Shown: one piece after another, positions 1 through 7,726 of the stretch | Layout: every line of letters begins with the position of its first letter | How positions within the stretch are numbered: position 1 is the stretch's first letter | From: an uncultured Oscillospiraceae bacterium | Lineage (GTDB): Bacteria; Bacillota; Clostridia; Oscillospirales; Ruminococcaceae | Length of the DNA stretch: 27,083 bases | Direction of reading: 5' to 3' | NCBI GenBank assembly: GCA_934232845.1 | Contig: CAKQGD010000022.1 | Span: 1-27,083, forward strand | Position numbers and translations under genes: made by a program | The notes under the pieces: generated by a model | Told to the model about the DNA's origin: nothing | What the model saw: only the letters and a program-made list of their open reading frames with translations | The model's database searches: none

Positions 1-75
<75 letters not shown>

Positions 76-96
76 ATACGACCGAGAGTAAGAAAA

Positions 97-173
97 TGGC
101 GACCCGGATGGGGTTCGAACCCACGACCTCTAGCGTGACAGGCTAGCGTTCTAACCAGCTGAACTACCGGGCC
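97..173 (-). tRNA. tRNA-Asp (GTC)
   Basis: Minus-strand cloverleaf with acceptor stem GGCCCGG paired to CCGGGTC (one G-U), T-loop TTCGAAC, anticodon loop CTGTCAC (anticodon GTC), discriminator G and an encoded CCA. It lies 4 bases after tRNA-Val and 21 bases before tRNA-Phe in the same transcript. Confidence 0.97.
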
Positions 174-177
174 ATAT

Positions 178-253
178 TGGTGGGAACAACAGGGCTCGAA
201 CCTGTGACCCTCTGCTTGTAAGGCAGATGCTCTACCAGCTGAGCTATGCTCCC
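178..253 (-). tRNA. tRNA-Val (TAC)
   Basis: Minus-strand cloverleaf with acceptor GGGAGCA paired to TGTTCCC (one G-U), T-loop TTCGAGC, anticodon loop CTTACAA (anticodon TAC), discriminator A and an encoded CCA. It is the first tRNA of the Val-Asp-Phe operon, about 30 bases after a near-consensus promoter. Confidence 0.97.
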
Positions 254-283
254 TTGCCTCTCTCGCACTCGGCGACGTTGACT

Positions 284-312
284 ATTTTACCGTGTTTGGG
301 CACAAATGTCAA
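284..312 (-). promoter_or_regulatory. Promoter of the Val-Asp-Phe tRNA operon
   Basis: On the minus strand a perfect -35 TTGACA (307-312) and a -10 TAAAAT (284-289) are separated by exactly 17 bases. This is a near-consensus housekeeping sigma promoter, as expected for stable RNA genes. Confidence 0.9.
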
Positions 313-367
313 GTGCTTTTCTTTGATTGGGAAAGAAATTCCGGTTAAAATATAAATTGATGAGAAA

Positions 368-413
368 AATCTTAAAAAAGCATACAGCGGCGCCTTTATT
401 TTTTCTGCGCCGC
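368..413 (-). terminator. Terminator of hslO, overlapping its stop codon
   Basis: On the minus strand the perfect 7-bp stem GCGGCGC / GCGCCGC (387-413) encloses an A-rich 13-base loop. T-rich sequence follows (TTTTTTAAGATTTTT). The stop codon of hslO (396-398) lies inside the loop, so the coding end and the terminator overlap. It separates the yerC operon from the tRNA operon. Confidence 0.85.
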
Positions 414-1283
414 AGACAAAAGCTCTCTCAGTTCCCGCGAAGAGAAGTCATAAGACTTTTCGCAGAAGTGACAGGCGACGTTCGTTACCGGCTGTTCATC
501 GGCAAGCTTGCTCAGTTCCTCGACGCCGAGACTCAAAAGAACGCGCTCTACCCTCTCGCGGGAGCAGTCGCAGCGATAAGAAACATCGCGTTCCTCGATC
601 ACCTCAAGTTCAAAGCCGTCGAGCGCCCGCGAAAGAATCTCCGTCGGAGAAAGGCCCTCTGAAATCATGGAGGAGACCGCCGGAATCTCCGCGATGTTTT
701 TTTCGATTCTGTCGATCGTCTCATCATCCGCACCCGGAAGAAGCTGCAGCAGGTACCCGCCCGCGGCACGCACCGTCAGGTTGGGACTGACAAGAACGCC
801 AAGCGCACAAACCGTTGGGACTTGCTCGGATTTTGCAAAATAATATGTCAGATCGTCGCCGATCTCGCCGGTGACAAGCGGGGAATACCCCGTCTGTGGC
901 TGTGTGCCCCGTCCCCGGTCGCGGATTACAGAGAGAAATCCCTTTGTGCCGACCGCGCCTCCGACATCGAGCTTTCCCTTTTCATTAAGGGGCAGCTCGA
1001 CAACAGGATTGGTCACCGTCACGCGGGCATTGCCCTCGCTGTCGGATACCGCTATCATCGATCCCACGGGACCGCCGCCCGATACCCGCAGCGTCACGGA
1101 GTCTCCGTCATCTTTCATCGCAGCTCCCATCATAGACGCCGCCGTCAGCAGCCGTCCCATCGCGGCCGTCACCACGGCGGAGCTTTCGTGTATCTGCTCG
1201 GCACGCGCGGCCAGATCAGTCGAATCAACCGCCGCGCAGAGAACCGCTCCGTCACTTGTAATGGCGCGGATCAGCTTACCCAT
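396..1283 (-). CDS. hslO: Hsp33, redox-regulated molecular chaperone
   Basis: Cytosolic holdase chaperone that prevents aggregation of unfolding proteins under oxidative stress. The 295-residue length is normal for Hsp33. The C-terminal zinc switch is intact: Cys238-x-Cys240 in YRCDCSRERV and Cys271-x2-Cys274 in ACHFC. In the family these four cysteines bind zinc when reduced and form disulfides on activation. The N-terminal part (about 1-180) matches the Hsp33 core, with the conserved GYSPLVTGEI and AAGGYLLQLLPGA segments. It starts 4 bases after the stop of the upstream methyltransferase, whose last codons supply the ribosome binding site, so it is the last gene of the yerC operon. A strong terminator overlaps its end. 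Confidence 0.97.
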   Translation of the reverse strand: MGKLIRAITSDGAVLCAAVDSTDLAARAEQIHESSAVVTAAMGRLLTAASMMGAAMKDDGDSVTLRVSGGGPVGSMIAVSDSEGNARVTVTNPVVELPLNEKGKLDVGGAVGTKGFLSVIRDRGRGTQPQTGYSPLVTGEIGDDLTYYFAKSEQVPTVCALGVLVSPNLTVRAAGGYLLQLLPGADDETIDRIEKNIAEIPAVSSMISEGLSPTEILSRALDGFELEVIEERDVSYRCDCSRERVERVLLSLGVEELSKLADEQPVTNVACHFCEKSYDFSSRELRELLSAAQKK

Positions 1284-1287
1284 ACCG

Positions 1288-2031
1288 TTATTCCCCTTTT
1301 TTTGTCACAAAAATATAGCGTTGGCTCGTTTTTTGAGGCGCACAAAGCGTATCATCCGCATAAACTGCCTCGACATGCAGACCATTTTTTTCGCAAAGCC
1401 GCCGAACTGTATCTTCATCGTACGCCCGTTCGTAAAATTCTTCTGTTTCACGGCGGTAAAGACCGTTTCTTTCCCGGGAAAAAAAGTCAAGCCGGATTTC
1501 GGTTAAATCGTTTTCCGTCTCGTTCTGCCACACACAAACGGTATTTTCATCCTCAAACACGTAGCAGCGGTCAGCCAAGAGCGTGTTCTGCTTATAAGGC
1601 GTATTCATGTCAAACACAAACACGCCCCCCGGCTCAAGAAAAAGCGACACCCGTGCGATCGCCCGTGAAAGCGCCGCTTCCTGCGTCAAATGATTGAGCG
1701 AATCCAGCGCACAGACGCAGGCCGTCACTGTTCCATAGAGATCAAGCCGCTCCATCCGCTGATTTAAAAACAGAATATTTTTTCCCGCGGCAGCCGCTTT
1801 CTGCTGCGCACAGGAGAGCATCTGATCGCTCGCATCCACGCCGATCACTTCATAGCCGAGTGCGGCCAGCTCAACGGAGAGGCTGCCCGTTCCGCAGGCC
1901 AGATCCAGCAAAAGTCCCGGTCGAACGCCGTTTTCACGAAGCAGCCGGTCAAAATACGCGGCACGCGCCGCATAATCGACGGCCCGCTGAAAGCGGTCGT
2001 AGAACGGTGCGAACACATTATAAGAGGCCAT
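1288..2031 (-). CDS. Class I SAM-dependent methyltransferase, substrate unknown
   Basis: A 247-residue soluble methyltransferase. Motif I, LLDLACGTGSLSVELA (about 40-55), is the glycine-rich SAM-binding loop, followed by the acidic end of strand 2 in VIGVDASDQML. The N-terminal NVFAPFYDRF is typical of small-molecule or ubiquinone/menaquinone-type methyltransferases in Firmicutes, but no residue reveals the substrate. The start overlaps the last 14 bases of yerC and the stop lies 4 bases before hslO, which indicates co-transcription and probable translational coupling. This family is often annotated only as a methyltransferase domain protein; I cannot be more specific. Confidence 0.9.
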   Translation of the reverse strand: MASYNVFAPFYDRFQRAVDYAARAAYFDRLLRENGVRPGLLLDLACGTGSLSVELAALGYEVIGVDASDQMLSCAQQKAAAAGKNILFLNQRMERLDLYGTVTACVCALDSLNHLTQEAALSRAIARVSLFLEPGGVFVFDMNTPYKQNTLLADRCYVFEDENTVCVWQNETENDLTEIRLDFFSRERNGLYRRETEEFYERAYDEDTVRRLCEKNGLHVEAVYADDTLCAPQKTSQRYIFVTKKGE

Positions 2032-2317
2032 CTTTTTTCATCCGGTCAAAGATCACTCGGTATCCATCGCTGCCGTAATTGAGCGACCGGTTTACACGGC
2101 TGATTGTCGCGGTCGACGCACCTGTGGCAGCCACGATGTCGCTGTAGACCTTGCCCTCCGTCAGCATCTGAGCGACCTCAATCCGCTGCGAAAGCGCTCT
2201 GAGCTCCTGCACCGTACAAAGATCGTCAAAAAAGTTACAGCATTCCTCATAGCTTTCCAACTGCAAAACCGCATTGAAAAGCAAGTCGAGATTCATATTC
2301 TTCAAACGCGCATTCAT
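2018..2317 (-). CDS. yerC: YerC/YecD-type TrpR-like DNA-binding protein
   Basis: A 99-residue member of the TrpR-like YerC/YecD family (predicted transcriptional regulators). The N-terminal helices contain VQELRALSQRIEVAQML (about 36-52), and a helix-turn-helix (about 58-80) contains YSDIVAATGASTATISRVN, with the SxATISRVNR recognition helix that marks this family. No tryptophan-binding role is implied; the family's ligand is generally unknown. It is the first gene of the operon with the methyltransferase and hslO. AGAGGAGG gives the ribosome binding site. The terminal codons overlap the methyltransferase start. It might regulate its own operon, which is an inference from position only. Confidence 0.92.
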   Translation of the reverse strand: MNARLKNMNLDLLFNAVLQLESYEECCNFFDDLCTVQELRALSQRIEVAQMLTEGKVYSDIVAATGASTATISRVNRSLNYGSDGYRVIFDRMKKDGLL

Positions 2318-2363
2318 AAGACGGCCCTCCTCTATCCTTCCCGAAAGACGGGATTCTTTTTCT

Positions 2364-2392
2364 ATTTTATCACTTCACACTATAAAAGTACA
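2364..2392 (-). promoter_or_regulatory. Likely promoter of the yerC-methyltransferase-hslO operon
   Basis: The minus strand has a -10 TAAAAT (2364-2369) with the extended TGA upstream, and a weak -35 TGTACT (2387-2392) at 17-bp spacing. It lies about 50 bases before the yerC start. The leader contains a small inverted repeat, CCCG-TCTTT-CGGG. Confidence 0.6.
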
Positions 2393-2405
2393 GTCTTTTT
2401 GTGAT

Positions 2406-2435
2406 AAAAAAGCGCCCGTTTTCCGGGCGCTTTTT
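2406..2435 (-). terminator. Terminator of the lon-ysxC operon
   Basis: GCGCCCG (7 bp) pairs perfectly with CGGGCGC around a 5-base loop, with A-tract and T-tract flanks on both sides. It begins 6 bases after the ysxC stop. The symmetric flanks would also allow termination on the other strand. Confidence 0.95.
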
Positions 2436-2441
2436 GACTAT

Positions 2442-3038
2442 TTACGCATCTTCTTCCAATGCGTCCTCGATAATCGCACGCAGCTCGTCGGCGCCCTCTC
2501 CCGTTTCGGAAGAAAAGGGCAGCAGCGTGATCTCATCTCCACAGGGAAATTCCTTTCGGAAAGCCGCAAGTCTCTCGGCACGGGCCGTGCGCGACAATTT
2601 ATCGCTCTTTGTCAGAACAACGATAAACGGCAGTTCTGCGTCGATCAGAAACTGTGCCATGGTCAAGTCATCTGCGGACGGTGCATGGCGCATATCGACA
2701 AGCAGAAAGAAAATCGCAACATCGCGATCCTGCGAAAAATATCCGCCGATCAGCTCATCCCAGCGTCTTTTTTCGTCCTTGGCAACCTTTGCGTAGCCAT
2801 ATCCGGGCAGATCAACAAAGCGCGCCCCGCCCGCCCTGTAAAAGTTAATCGTCGCCGTTTTGCCGGGGACGGCGCTCACACGGGCGAGGGATTTTCTGTT
2901 AAAAAGGCGATTCAGCAGAGAGGATTTACCGACATTCGACCGGCCGCAGAAGACAAATTCCGGCAGATCGGAGGGTGTCAGCTGCGACGAAAGGCCGAAG
3001 GAATATTCAAATGCCGCACTCTGAAACGGAATCTTCAT
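2442..3038 (-). CDS. ysxC: YsxC/EngB ribosome-assembly GTPase
   Basis: A 198-residue TRAFAC-class GTPase needed for assembly of the large ribosomal subunit. The G motifs appear in canonical order: G1 GRSNVGKSS (32-40), the switch threonine near 61 in PGKTATINF, G3 DLPGYGYA (76-83) and G4 TKSD (143-146). The length is typical. Its ATG shares four bases (ATGA) with the lon stop codon, so translation is probably coupled to lon. The lon-ysxC order is the standard Firmicutes arrangement. A perfect terminator follows immediately. Confidence 0.97.
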   Translation of the reverse strand: MKIPFQSAAFEYSFGLSSQLTPSDLPEFVFCGRSNVGKSSLLNRLFNRKSLARVSAVPGKTATINFYRAGGARFVDLPGYGYAKVAKDEKRRWDELIGGYFSQDRDVAIFFLLVDMRHAPSADDLTMAQFLIDAELPFIVVLTKSDKLSRTARAERLAAFRKEFPCGDEITLLPFSSETGEGADELRAIIEDALEEDA

Positions 3039-5473
3039 ATGGTTTCCCTTTCTTTGCAGGTGACGGGGGTTCGTTCAATATGCTCCGGGTGCTCGGCAGG
3101 CAGATGTGGACGCAGAGCAGCCTCGCCGGACGAGTGCGTTTCTTCCGGCCGCAGAGCGATATGAAACACCTCATCCACCTGAGATACCGGTACAAAACGA
3201 ATGGCCTCGCGCACAGCGGGATCCACATCGGCCAAATCAGCCTCATTCGCCTTCGGGATCAGAACCGTAGTCATATGATTGCGGTAAGCGGCCATGGTCT
3301 TTTCACGCAGTCCGCCGATAGGAAGCACCCGGCCGCGCAGGGTAATCTCCCCCGTCATTGCGACGTCTTGGCGCACCAACCGTCCCGACAGCGCCGACAG
3401 AATCGCCGTCGCCATCGTAATGCCCGCGGAGGGTCCGTCCTTCGGAACTGCCCCCTCCGGCACATGGATATGAATATCCTTATCTTTGTAAAACGTATGG
3501 GAAATGCCATATTTGTCGGCGTTTGCGCGCACGCATGTCACGGCAGCGTGGGCAGATTCCTTCATCACATCGCCGAGCTGACCGGTCAGCTCAATCTTGC
3601 CGGTGCCCTCGAGCACCGCGACCTCTACCTGCAGCATTTCGCCGCCGACAGAAGTCCATGCGAGGCCGTTTGTCACGCCGATCTCGTCCTTTGCGGCAAG
3701 CTCATCGGGGAGAAATTTCTTCGGGCCAAGCATAGTCTCGATCATGCGCGGCGTCACCGTGATGCTTTTGGCCTCGCCGGCAACAATGCGGCAGGCGCAT
3801 TTTCTCAGCACCGACGCAATCAGGCGCTCAAGCGTACGCACACCCGCTTCCCGCGTATAACCGTCAATCAAGGTATAAAGCGCATCGTTCGGAATTCTCG
3901 CCTGCCGGCCGTCAAGGCCGTTTCTCACACGCTGCTTCGGCAGCAGATATTCGCGGGAGATATGCAGCTTTTCCTCGCGGGTGTAGCTGGGCAGTTCAAT
4001 GACCTCCATACGGTCATAAAGAGGCCCGGGGATATTCTCCGCGTTATTCGCCGTCGCAATAAACAGCACCTCGGAAAGATCAAAGGGCAGCTCGATAAAA
4101 TGGTCACGGAACGCATGATTCTGTTCCGCGTCAAGCACCTCGAGCAGCGCGGAGGAGGGATCGCCCTTGTAATCGCCGCCAAGCTTGTCGACCTCGTCGA
4201 GCAGCAGCAGAGGATTCTTCGTTCCGGCGCGCCGCAGCGCGTCGATGATACGCCCCGGCATTGAGCCGATATAGGTTTTTCTGTGACCGCGGATATCGGA
4301 TTCATCCTTGACGCCGCCGAGCGACACACGAACGTATTCCCGCCCTGTGGCGCGCGCAATCGACTGCGCGATCGACGTCTTGCCGACGCCGGGCGGGCCG
4401 ACAAGGCAGAGAATCTGGCCCTTCTGCTCCGGCGCAAGCGCATGCACCGCAATGGATTCAACGACGCGTTCCTTGACCTTTTTCATGCCGTAGTGGTCGT
4501 GGTCAAGAATACGGCGCGCCTTTTCCACGTCGGTGGAAACTTCGCTCTTTTTATTCCACGGCAGATCCAGACAGGCGTCAAGATAGCCGCGGATCACGGC
4601 GGCCTCCTGCGAATTGCCCGGCATCTTGCCGAGACGTTTTGCCTCTTTGACGAGCTTATCGGCAGCCTCCTGTGAAAGAGAAAGCGCCTTGATCTTCTCC
4701 ATGTATGCCGCAATCTCCGCTTCGGGCGTTTCATCCTCGCCCAGCTCTTCCGAGATCACCTTCATCTGTTCGCGCAGATAGTATTCCCGCTGGTTTTTAT
4801 CCATCTGTTCCTGCACACGGTCATAGATTTCCTTTTCCATCTGCAGAAGCTCGATCTCGTTTTCCAAAATTTCCGTCAGCACCTCAAGACGGCGCACAAT
4901 GCTGGATTCCTCAAGAATTTCCTGTTTATCCTCATAAGAAATCGGCAGATTCCCCGCGACAAATTCCGCCAGCAGGTTTGGTTCCTGCGCCATCAGCACA
5001 CCGAGCGCAAGCTCATTGGGCATCTTGGGAGACAAACTTGTATACTTTTCGAACAGATCTTTGACTGTGCGCATCAGGGCGCTGACATAGTCGCGGCTGT
5101 CGGCGGGAATGCGCCGCAGCGCCAGCGGCCGCACCTCAGCCGCAAGAAACGGTTCCTGCTGTGCGAGAGAAATCAGCTTAGCCCGGTGCTGTCCCTCTGC
5201 CATGACGCGGAGACCGCCGTTCGGCACGCGGACGACCTGTTTCACCTCCGCCACCGTTCCGACACGGAACAGCCCGTCGATTGTGGGATCATCCTCCTGC
5301 AAATCGCGCTGAGCCGTTAAAAAGATACGTCTGCCATGCTCCATCGCGTCGTTGAGCGCCTTGACGGATTTCTCACGCCCGATATCAAAATGAAGCACCA
5401 TTTTCGGAAACAGAACAAGCCCCCGAAGAGCCACCATCGGCATCACTTCGTTCTGAACGGTTCTTTTTTCCAT
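3035..5473 (-). CDS. lon: Lon ATP-dependent serine protease (LonA)
   Basis: Cytosolic AAA+ protease that unfolds and degrades damaged and regulatory proteins. The 812-residue protein has the substrate-binding N domain (about 10-200), a coiled-coil region (about 200-285) and the AAA+ module with Walker A GPPGVGKT (359-366) and Walker B LLLLDEVDK (422-430). The protease domain carries the catalytic Ser682 in PKDGPSAG and Lys725 in GLREKTMAA. I chose the ATG at 5473 because GGGAGGTG sits 10 bases upstream and the protein then begins MEKRTVQNEV, as other Lon proteins do; the frame stays open for 35 more codons but these overlap the leader. The residues after about 775 form a variable tail. It is followed by ysxC with an ATGA overlap. 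Confidence 0.98.
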   Translation of the reverse strand: MEKRTVQNEVMPMVALRGLVLFPKMVLHFDIGREKSVKALNDAMEHGRRIFLTAQRDLQEDDPTIDGLFRVGTVAEVKQVVRVPNGGLRVMAEGQHRAKLISLAQQEPFLAAEVRPLALRRIPADSRDYVSALMRTVKDLFEKYTSLSPKMPNELALGVLMAQEPNLLAEFVAGNLPISYEDKQEILEESSIVRRLEVLTEILENEIELLQMEKEIYDRVQEQMDKNQREYYLREQMKVISEELGEDETPEAEIAAYMEKIKALSLSQEAADKLVKEAKRLGKMPGNSQEAAVIRGYLDACLDLPWNKKSEVSTDVEKARRILDHDHYGMKKVKERVVESIAVHALAPEQKGQILCLVGPPGVGKTSIAQSIARATGREYVRVSLGGVKDESDIRGHRKTYIGSMPGRIIDALRRAGTKNPLLLLDEVDKLGGDYKGDPSSALLEVLDAEQNHAFRDHFIELPFDLSEVLFIATANNAENIPGPLYDRMEVIELPSYTREEKLHISREYLLPKQRVRNGLDGRQARIPNDALYTLIDGYTREAGVRTLERLIASVLRKCACRIVAGEAKSITVTPRMIETMLGPKKFLPDELAAKDEIGVTNGLAWTSVGGEMLQVEVAVLEGTGKIELTGQLGDVMKESAHAAVTCVRANADKYGISHTFYKDKDIHIHVPEGAVPKDGPSAGITMATAILSALSGRLVRQDVAMTGEITLRGRVLPIGGLREKTMAAYRNHMTTVLIPKANEADLADVDPAVREAIRFVPVSQVDEVFHIALRPEETHSSGEAALRPHLPAEHPEHIERTPVTCKERETI

Positions 5474-5512
5474 CCAACGGACACCTCCCTCATTCTTTAA
5501 AAATCGCTGTAT

Positions 5513-5535
5513 CATTCCCTGCTTTTTTGGGAATG
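5513..5535. promoter_or_regulatory. Perfect inverted repeat in the lon leader, candidate operator
   Basis: CATTCCC (5513-5519) and GGGAATG (5529-5535) are perfect complements separated by 9 bases. The repeat starts about 9 bases after the lon -10 box, so it covers the first transcribed bases. It could be a repressor site or an mRNA hairpin. It does not match the CIRCE sequence bound by HrcA, although the 9-base spacer is the same. Confidence 0.5.
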
Positions 5536-5543
5536 CTTTGCTT

Positions 5544-5572
5544 ATTGTAGCAGAATGCGCCTGCCTTGGCAA
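5544..5572 (-). promoter_or_regulatory. Promoter of lon-ysxC
   Basis: On the minus strand -35 TTGCCA (5567-5572) and -10 TACAAT (5544-5549) are 17 bases apart, about 70 bases before the lon start. The -35 box sits within a 10-base imperfect palindrome, TGCCAAGGCA. Confidence 0.8.
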
Positions 5573-5654
5573 GTGCAAGTCAAAGCCATTCTCTTTTCCT
5601 ATTTTAGCGCAGAATTATCGGTATTTTTTATCCGAAATGTTAAAAAAGCCAAAC

Positions 5655-5694
5655 AAAACGGACGGACGCTTTTCTCAAAGCATCCGCCCGTTTT
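5655..5694 (-). terminator. Terminator of the tig-clpP-clpX operon
   Basis: Long hairpin with 18-base arms: CGGGCGGATGCTTT pairs with AAAGCGTCCGTCCG (two G-U pairs), flanked by A and T tracts. It begins 8 bases after the clpX stop and separates clpX from lon. Confidence 0.93.
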
Positions 5695-5702
5695 TCATAC
5701 TG

Positions 5703-7016
5703 TCAGGAAGCCGACGACGTGCGCGGGGGTATCTTTTTTGCAGCCGCCGGAGAAGCCGCGGGCAGCTCCGCTCGGTTGGGATCGTGCAGCACCAGCGCCT
5801 CTCCCGCATGGTTGACGGCGTCTGCCGTGATCACCACGCGCTCCACCGTCGGATCGGAAGGGATCTCGTACATCAAACGGCCGAGCGTCTCCTCCAGAAT
5901 ACCGCGCAGGCCGCGCGCTCCCGTCTTGCGCTCAATCGCTTTTTTTGCGATGGCACGCAGGGCGTCGTCTTCAAATTCAAGCTCGACATGATCCAATTCA
6001 AACAGATGCCGATACTGCCGAACCATCGAATTTTTCGGCTCGCAGAGAATCCGCACCAGCGCCTCTTCATCCAAGCTCTCCAAAGACGTAATAACCGGCA
6101 GTCGTCCCACCAGCTCCGGAATCAGGCCGAACCGCACCAAATCCTGCGGAATCAGCTTTTTAAGAAGTGCGTCATCCTCTTTTTTGGAGCGAATCGGTGC
6201 GCCGAATCCCAGCGAGCTTGTTGCAACACGCTTCTCGACGATCTTGTCGATGCCGTCAAATGCGCCGCCGCAGATAAAGAGAATATTGGTCGTATCAATC
6301 TGGATAAATTCCTGCTGGGGATGCTTTCTTCCGCCGTTCGGCGGGACATTCGCAACCGTTCCCTCAAGGATCTTAAGCAGTGCCTGCTGTACACCCTCGC
6401 CGGAAACATCGCGTGTAATCGAAGGGTTTTCGCTCTTACGGGCGATTTTATCTACCTCGTCAATATAGATGATGCCGCGCTGCGCACGCTCCACATCAAA
6501 ATCCGCGGCCTGAAGCAGCCGCAGCAGAATATTTTCCACGTCCTCGCCGACGTAGCCGGCTTCGGTCAAAGTGGTAGCGTCGGTCACGGCAAACGGCACG
6601 CCGAGCATCTTTGCCAGCGTCTGTGCAAGCAGCGTCTTGCCCGTACCGGTAGGGCCAAGCAGCAGAATGTTGCTTTTTTGCAGCTCTACGTCGGATGCAT
6701 CGTTCTGATAAACGCGCTTATAGTGATTGTAAACGGAAACGGCAAGCGCGATCTTCGCATCGTCCTGCCCGATGACGTATTCATCCAGGCCCGCCTTGAT
6801 CTCGGCAGGCTTCAAAATCACGGGGGCGGCAGTCTCCGCCTTTTGACGGCGGCGGCGCTTCTGCGGCGCTTCGCCCTCTCCCTCGATAATATCCACGCAG
6901 AGCTCAATGCATTCGCTGCAGATGCAGACGCCCGGCCCCGCGATCATGCGCGCCACCTGATCCTGCGTTTTTCCGCAGAAGGAACAACGCAGTGGCTTGT
7001 TGTCTTCTCTTGACAT
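5703..7016 (-). CDS. clpX: ClpX, AAA+ unfoldase of the ClpXP protease
   Basis: A 437-residue ATPase that recognises, unfolds and feeds proteins into ClpP. The N-terminal zinc domain has Cys11, Cys14, Cys33 and Cys36. Walker A is GPTGTGKT (121-128), the pore-loop motif GYVGEDVE is near 154-161, Walker B is IIYIDEVDK (182-190), and the sensor-2 arginine lies in GARGLRG. The ClpP-docking loop reads LGFG where many bacteria have IGFG. A basic stretch QKRRRRQK (52-59) lies in the linker after the zinc domain, and the C-terminus ends in an Ala/Pro/Ser-rich tail. It starts 14 bases after clpP, so the two subunits of the machine are made from one message. Confidence 0.98.
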   Translation of the reverse strand: MSREDNKPLRCSFCGKTQDQVARMIAGPGVCICSECIELCVDIIEGEGEAPQKRRRRQKAETAAPVILKPAEIKAGLDEYVIGQDDAKIALAVSVYNHYKRVYQNDASDVELQKSNILLLGPTGTGKTLLAQTLAKMLGVPFAVTDATTLTEAGYVGEDVENILLRLLQAADFDVERAQRGIIYIDEVDKIARKSENPSITRDVSGEGVQQALLKILEGTVANVPPNGGRKHPQQEFIQIDTTNILFICGGAFDGIDKIVEKRVATSSLGFGAPIRSKKEDDALLKKLIPQDLVRFGLIPELVGRLPVITSLESLDEEALVRILCEPKNSMVRQYRHLFELDHVELEFEDDALRAIAKKAIERKTGARGLRGILEETLGRLMYEIPSDPTVERVVITADAVNHAGEALVLHDPNRAELPAASPAAAKKIPPRTSSAS

Positions 7017-7030
7017 CAGAAGTTCTCCTC

Positions 7031-7621
7031 TCAGCGCTTCGTGATGACTTTATCGATCAGGCCATATGCCTGTGCATCCGCAGCGGACATAAAGTTGTCG
7101 CGCTCGGTATCGCGCTCGATCACCTCGAGCGGCTGGCCGGTCTGCTCGGAAAGCAGACGGTTGAGGCGGTCTTTGATTTTCAAAATCCATTCGGCATGAA
7201 TCTTGATATCGGTCGCCTGTCCCTTTGCGCCGCCGAGCGGCTGGTGGATCATAATCTCGGCATTGGGCAGCGCCATGCGTTTGCCCTTTGCACCGGCGGA
7301 AAGCAGAAACGCCCCCATCGATGCGGCGAGACCGACGCAGATCGTCGAAACATCGCATTTGATATAATTCATTGTGTCGTAGATTGCCATACCCGCGGTC
7401 ACAGAGCCGCCCGGCGAATTGATATAGAGCTGAATGTCCTTATCGGGATCCTGTCCCTCTAAAAACAGAAGCTGCGCGACCACGAGGCTCGCCGTCGTGT
7501 CGTTGACCTCGTCACAGAGCATGATGATGCGGTCGTTGAGCAGCCTTGAATAAATATCGTAGGCGCGTTCGCCGCGGTTGGTTTGTTCGATTACAGTTGG
7601 AACCAGTGCCATTCTTTTCAT
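7031..7621 (-). CDS. clpP: ClpP, ATP-dependent Clp protease proteolytic subunit
   Basis: A 196-residue serine peptidase that forms the 14-subunit chamber used by ClpX and other Clp ATPases. The catalytic triad is visible: Ser101 in GLAASMGA, His126 in MIHQPLGG and Asp175 in RDTERDNFMSA. There is no long propeptide. The first ATG (7621) is only 4 bases after GGAGG; the ATG three codons later (7612), giving MALVPTVIEQ, aligns better with other ClpP N-termini, so the true start is uncertain by three residues. It is preceded by a 105-base gap containing a large hairpin and followed closely by clpX. Confidence 0.98.
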   Translation of the reverse strand: MKRMALVPTVIEQTNRGERAYDIYSRLLNDRIIMLCDEVNDTTASLVVAQLLFLEGQDPDKDIQLYINSPGGSVTAGMAIYDTMNYIKCDVSTICVGLAASMGAFLLSAGAKGKRMALPNAEIMIHQPLGGAKGQATDIKIHAEWILKIKDRLNRLLSEQTGQPLEVIERDTERDNFMSAADAQAYGLIDKVITKR

Positions 7622-7654
7622 TACACCTCCGTACGTTTGATGAAAACAGGCGGC

Positions 7655-7691
7655 AAAGGAAGGGACCCGCGCCGCGGGGAGCCCTTCCTTT
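7655..7691 (-). repeat. Large GC-rich hairpin between tig and clpP
   Basis: AAAGGAAGGG pairs perfectly with CCCTTCCTTT (10 bp), and inside it CCCGC pairs with GCGGG. No T-run follows on the minus strand, so it is not a standard intrinsic terminator. It may be a processing or mRNA-stability element that sets different tig and clpP levels, or a weak attenuator. Confidence 0.7.
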
Positions 7692-7726
7692 CGTTTATAA
7701 AAGAGTCTTACTGCGGGCGCGGCGGC

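Noticed and set aside
5474..5578. Longer N-terminus for Lon starting near 5578.
   Set aside because: The extra 35 codons cover the promoter -10 box and leader, and a strong ribosome binding site serves the ATG at 5473.
5550..5590. CtsR-type heptad repeat (TTTGACT-N3-ACTTGCC) upstream of the lon promoter.
   Set aside because: The first heptad is close to the CtsR box but the second matches at only three of seven positions.
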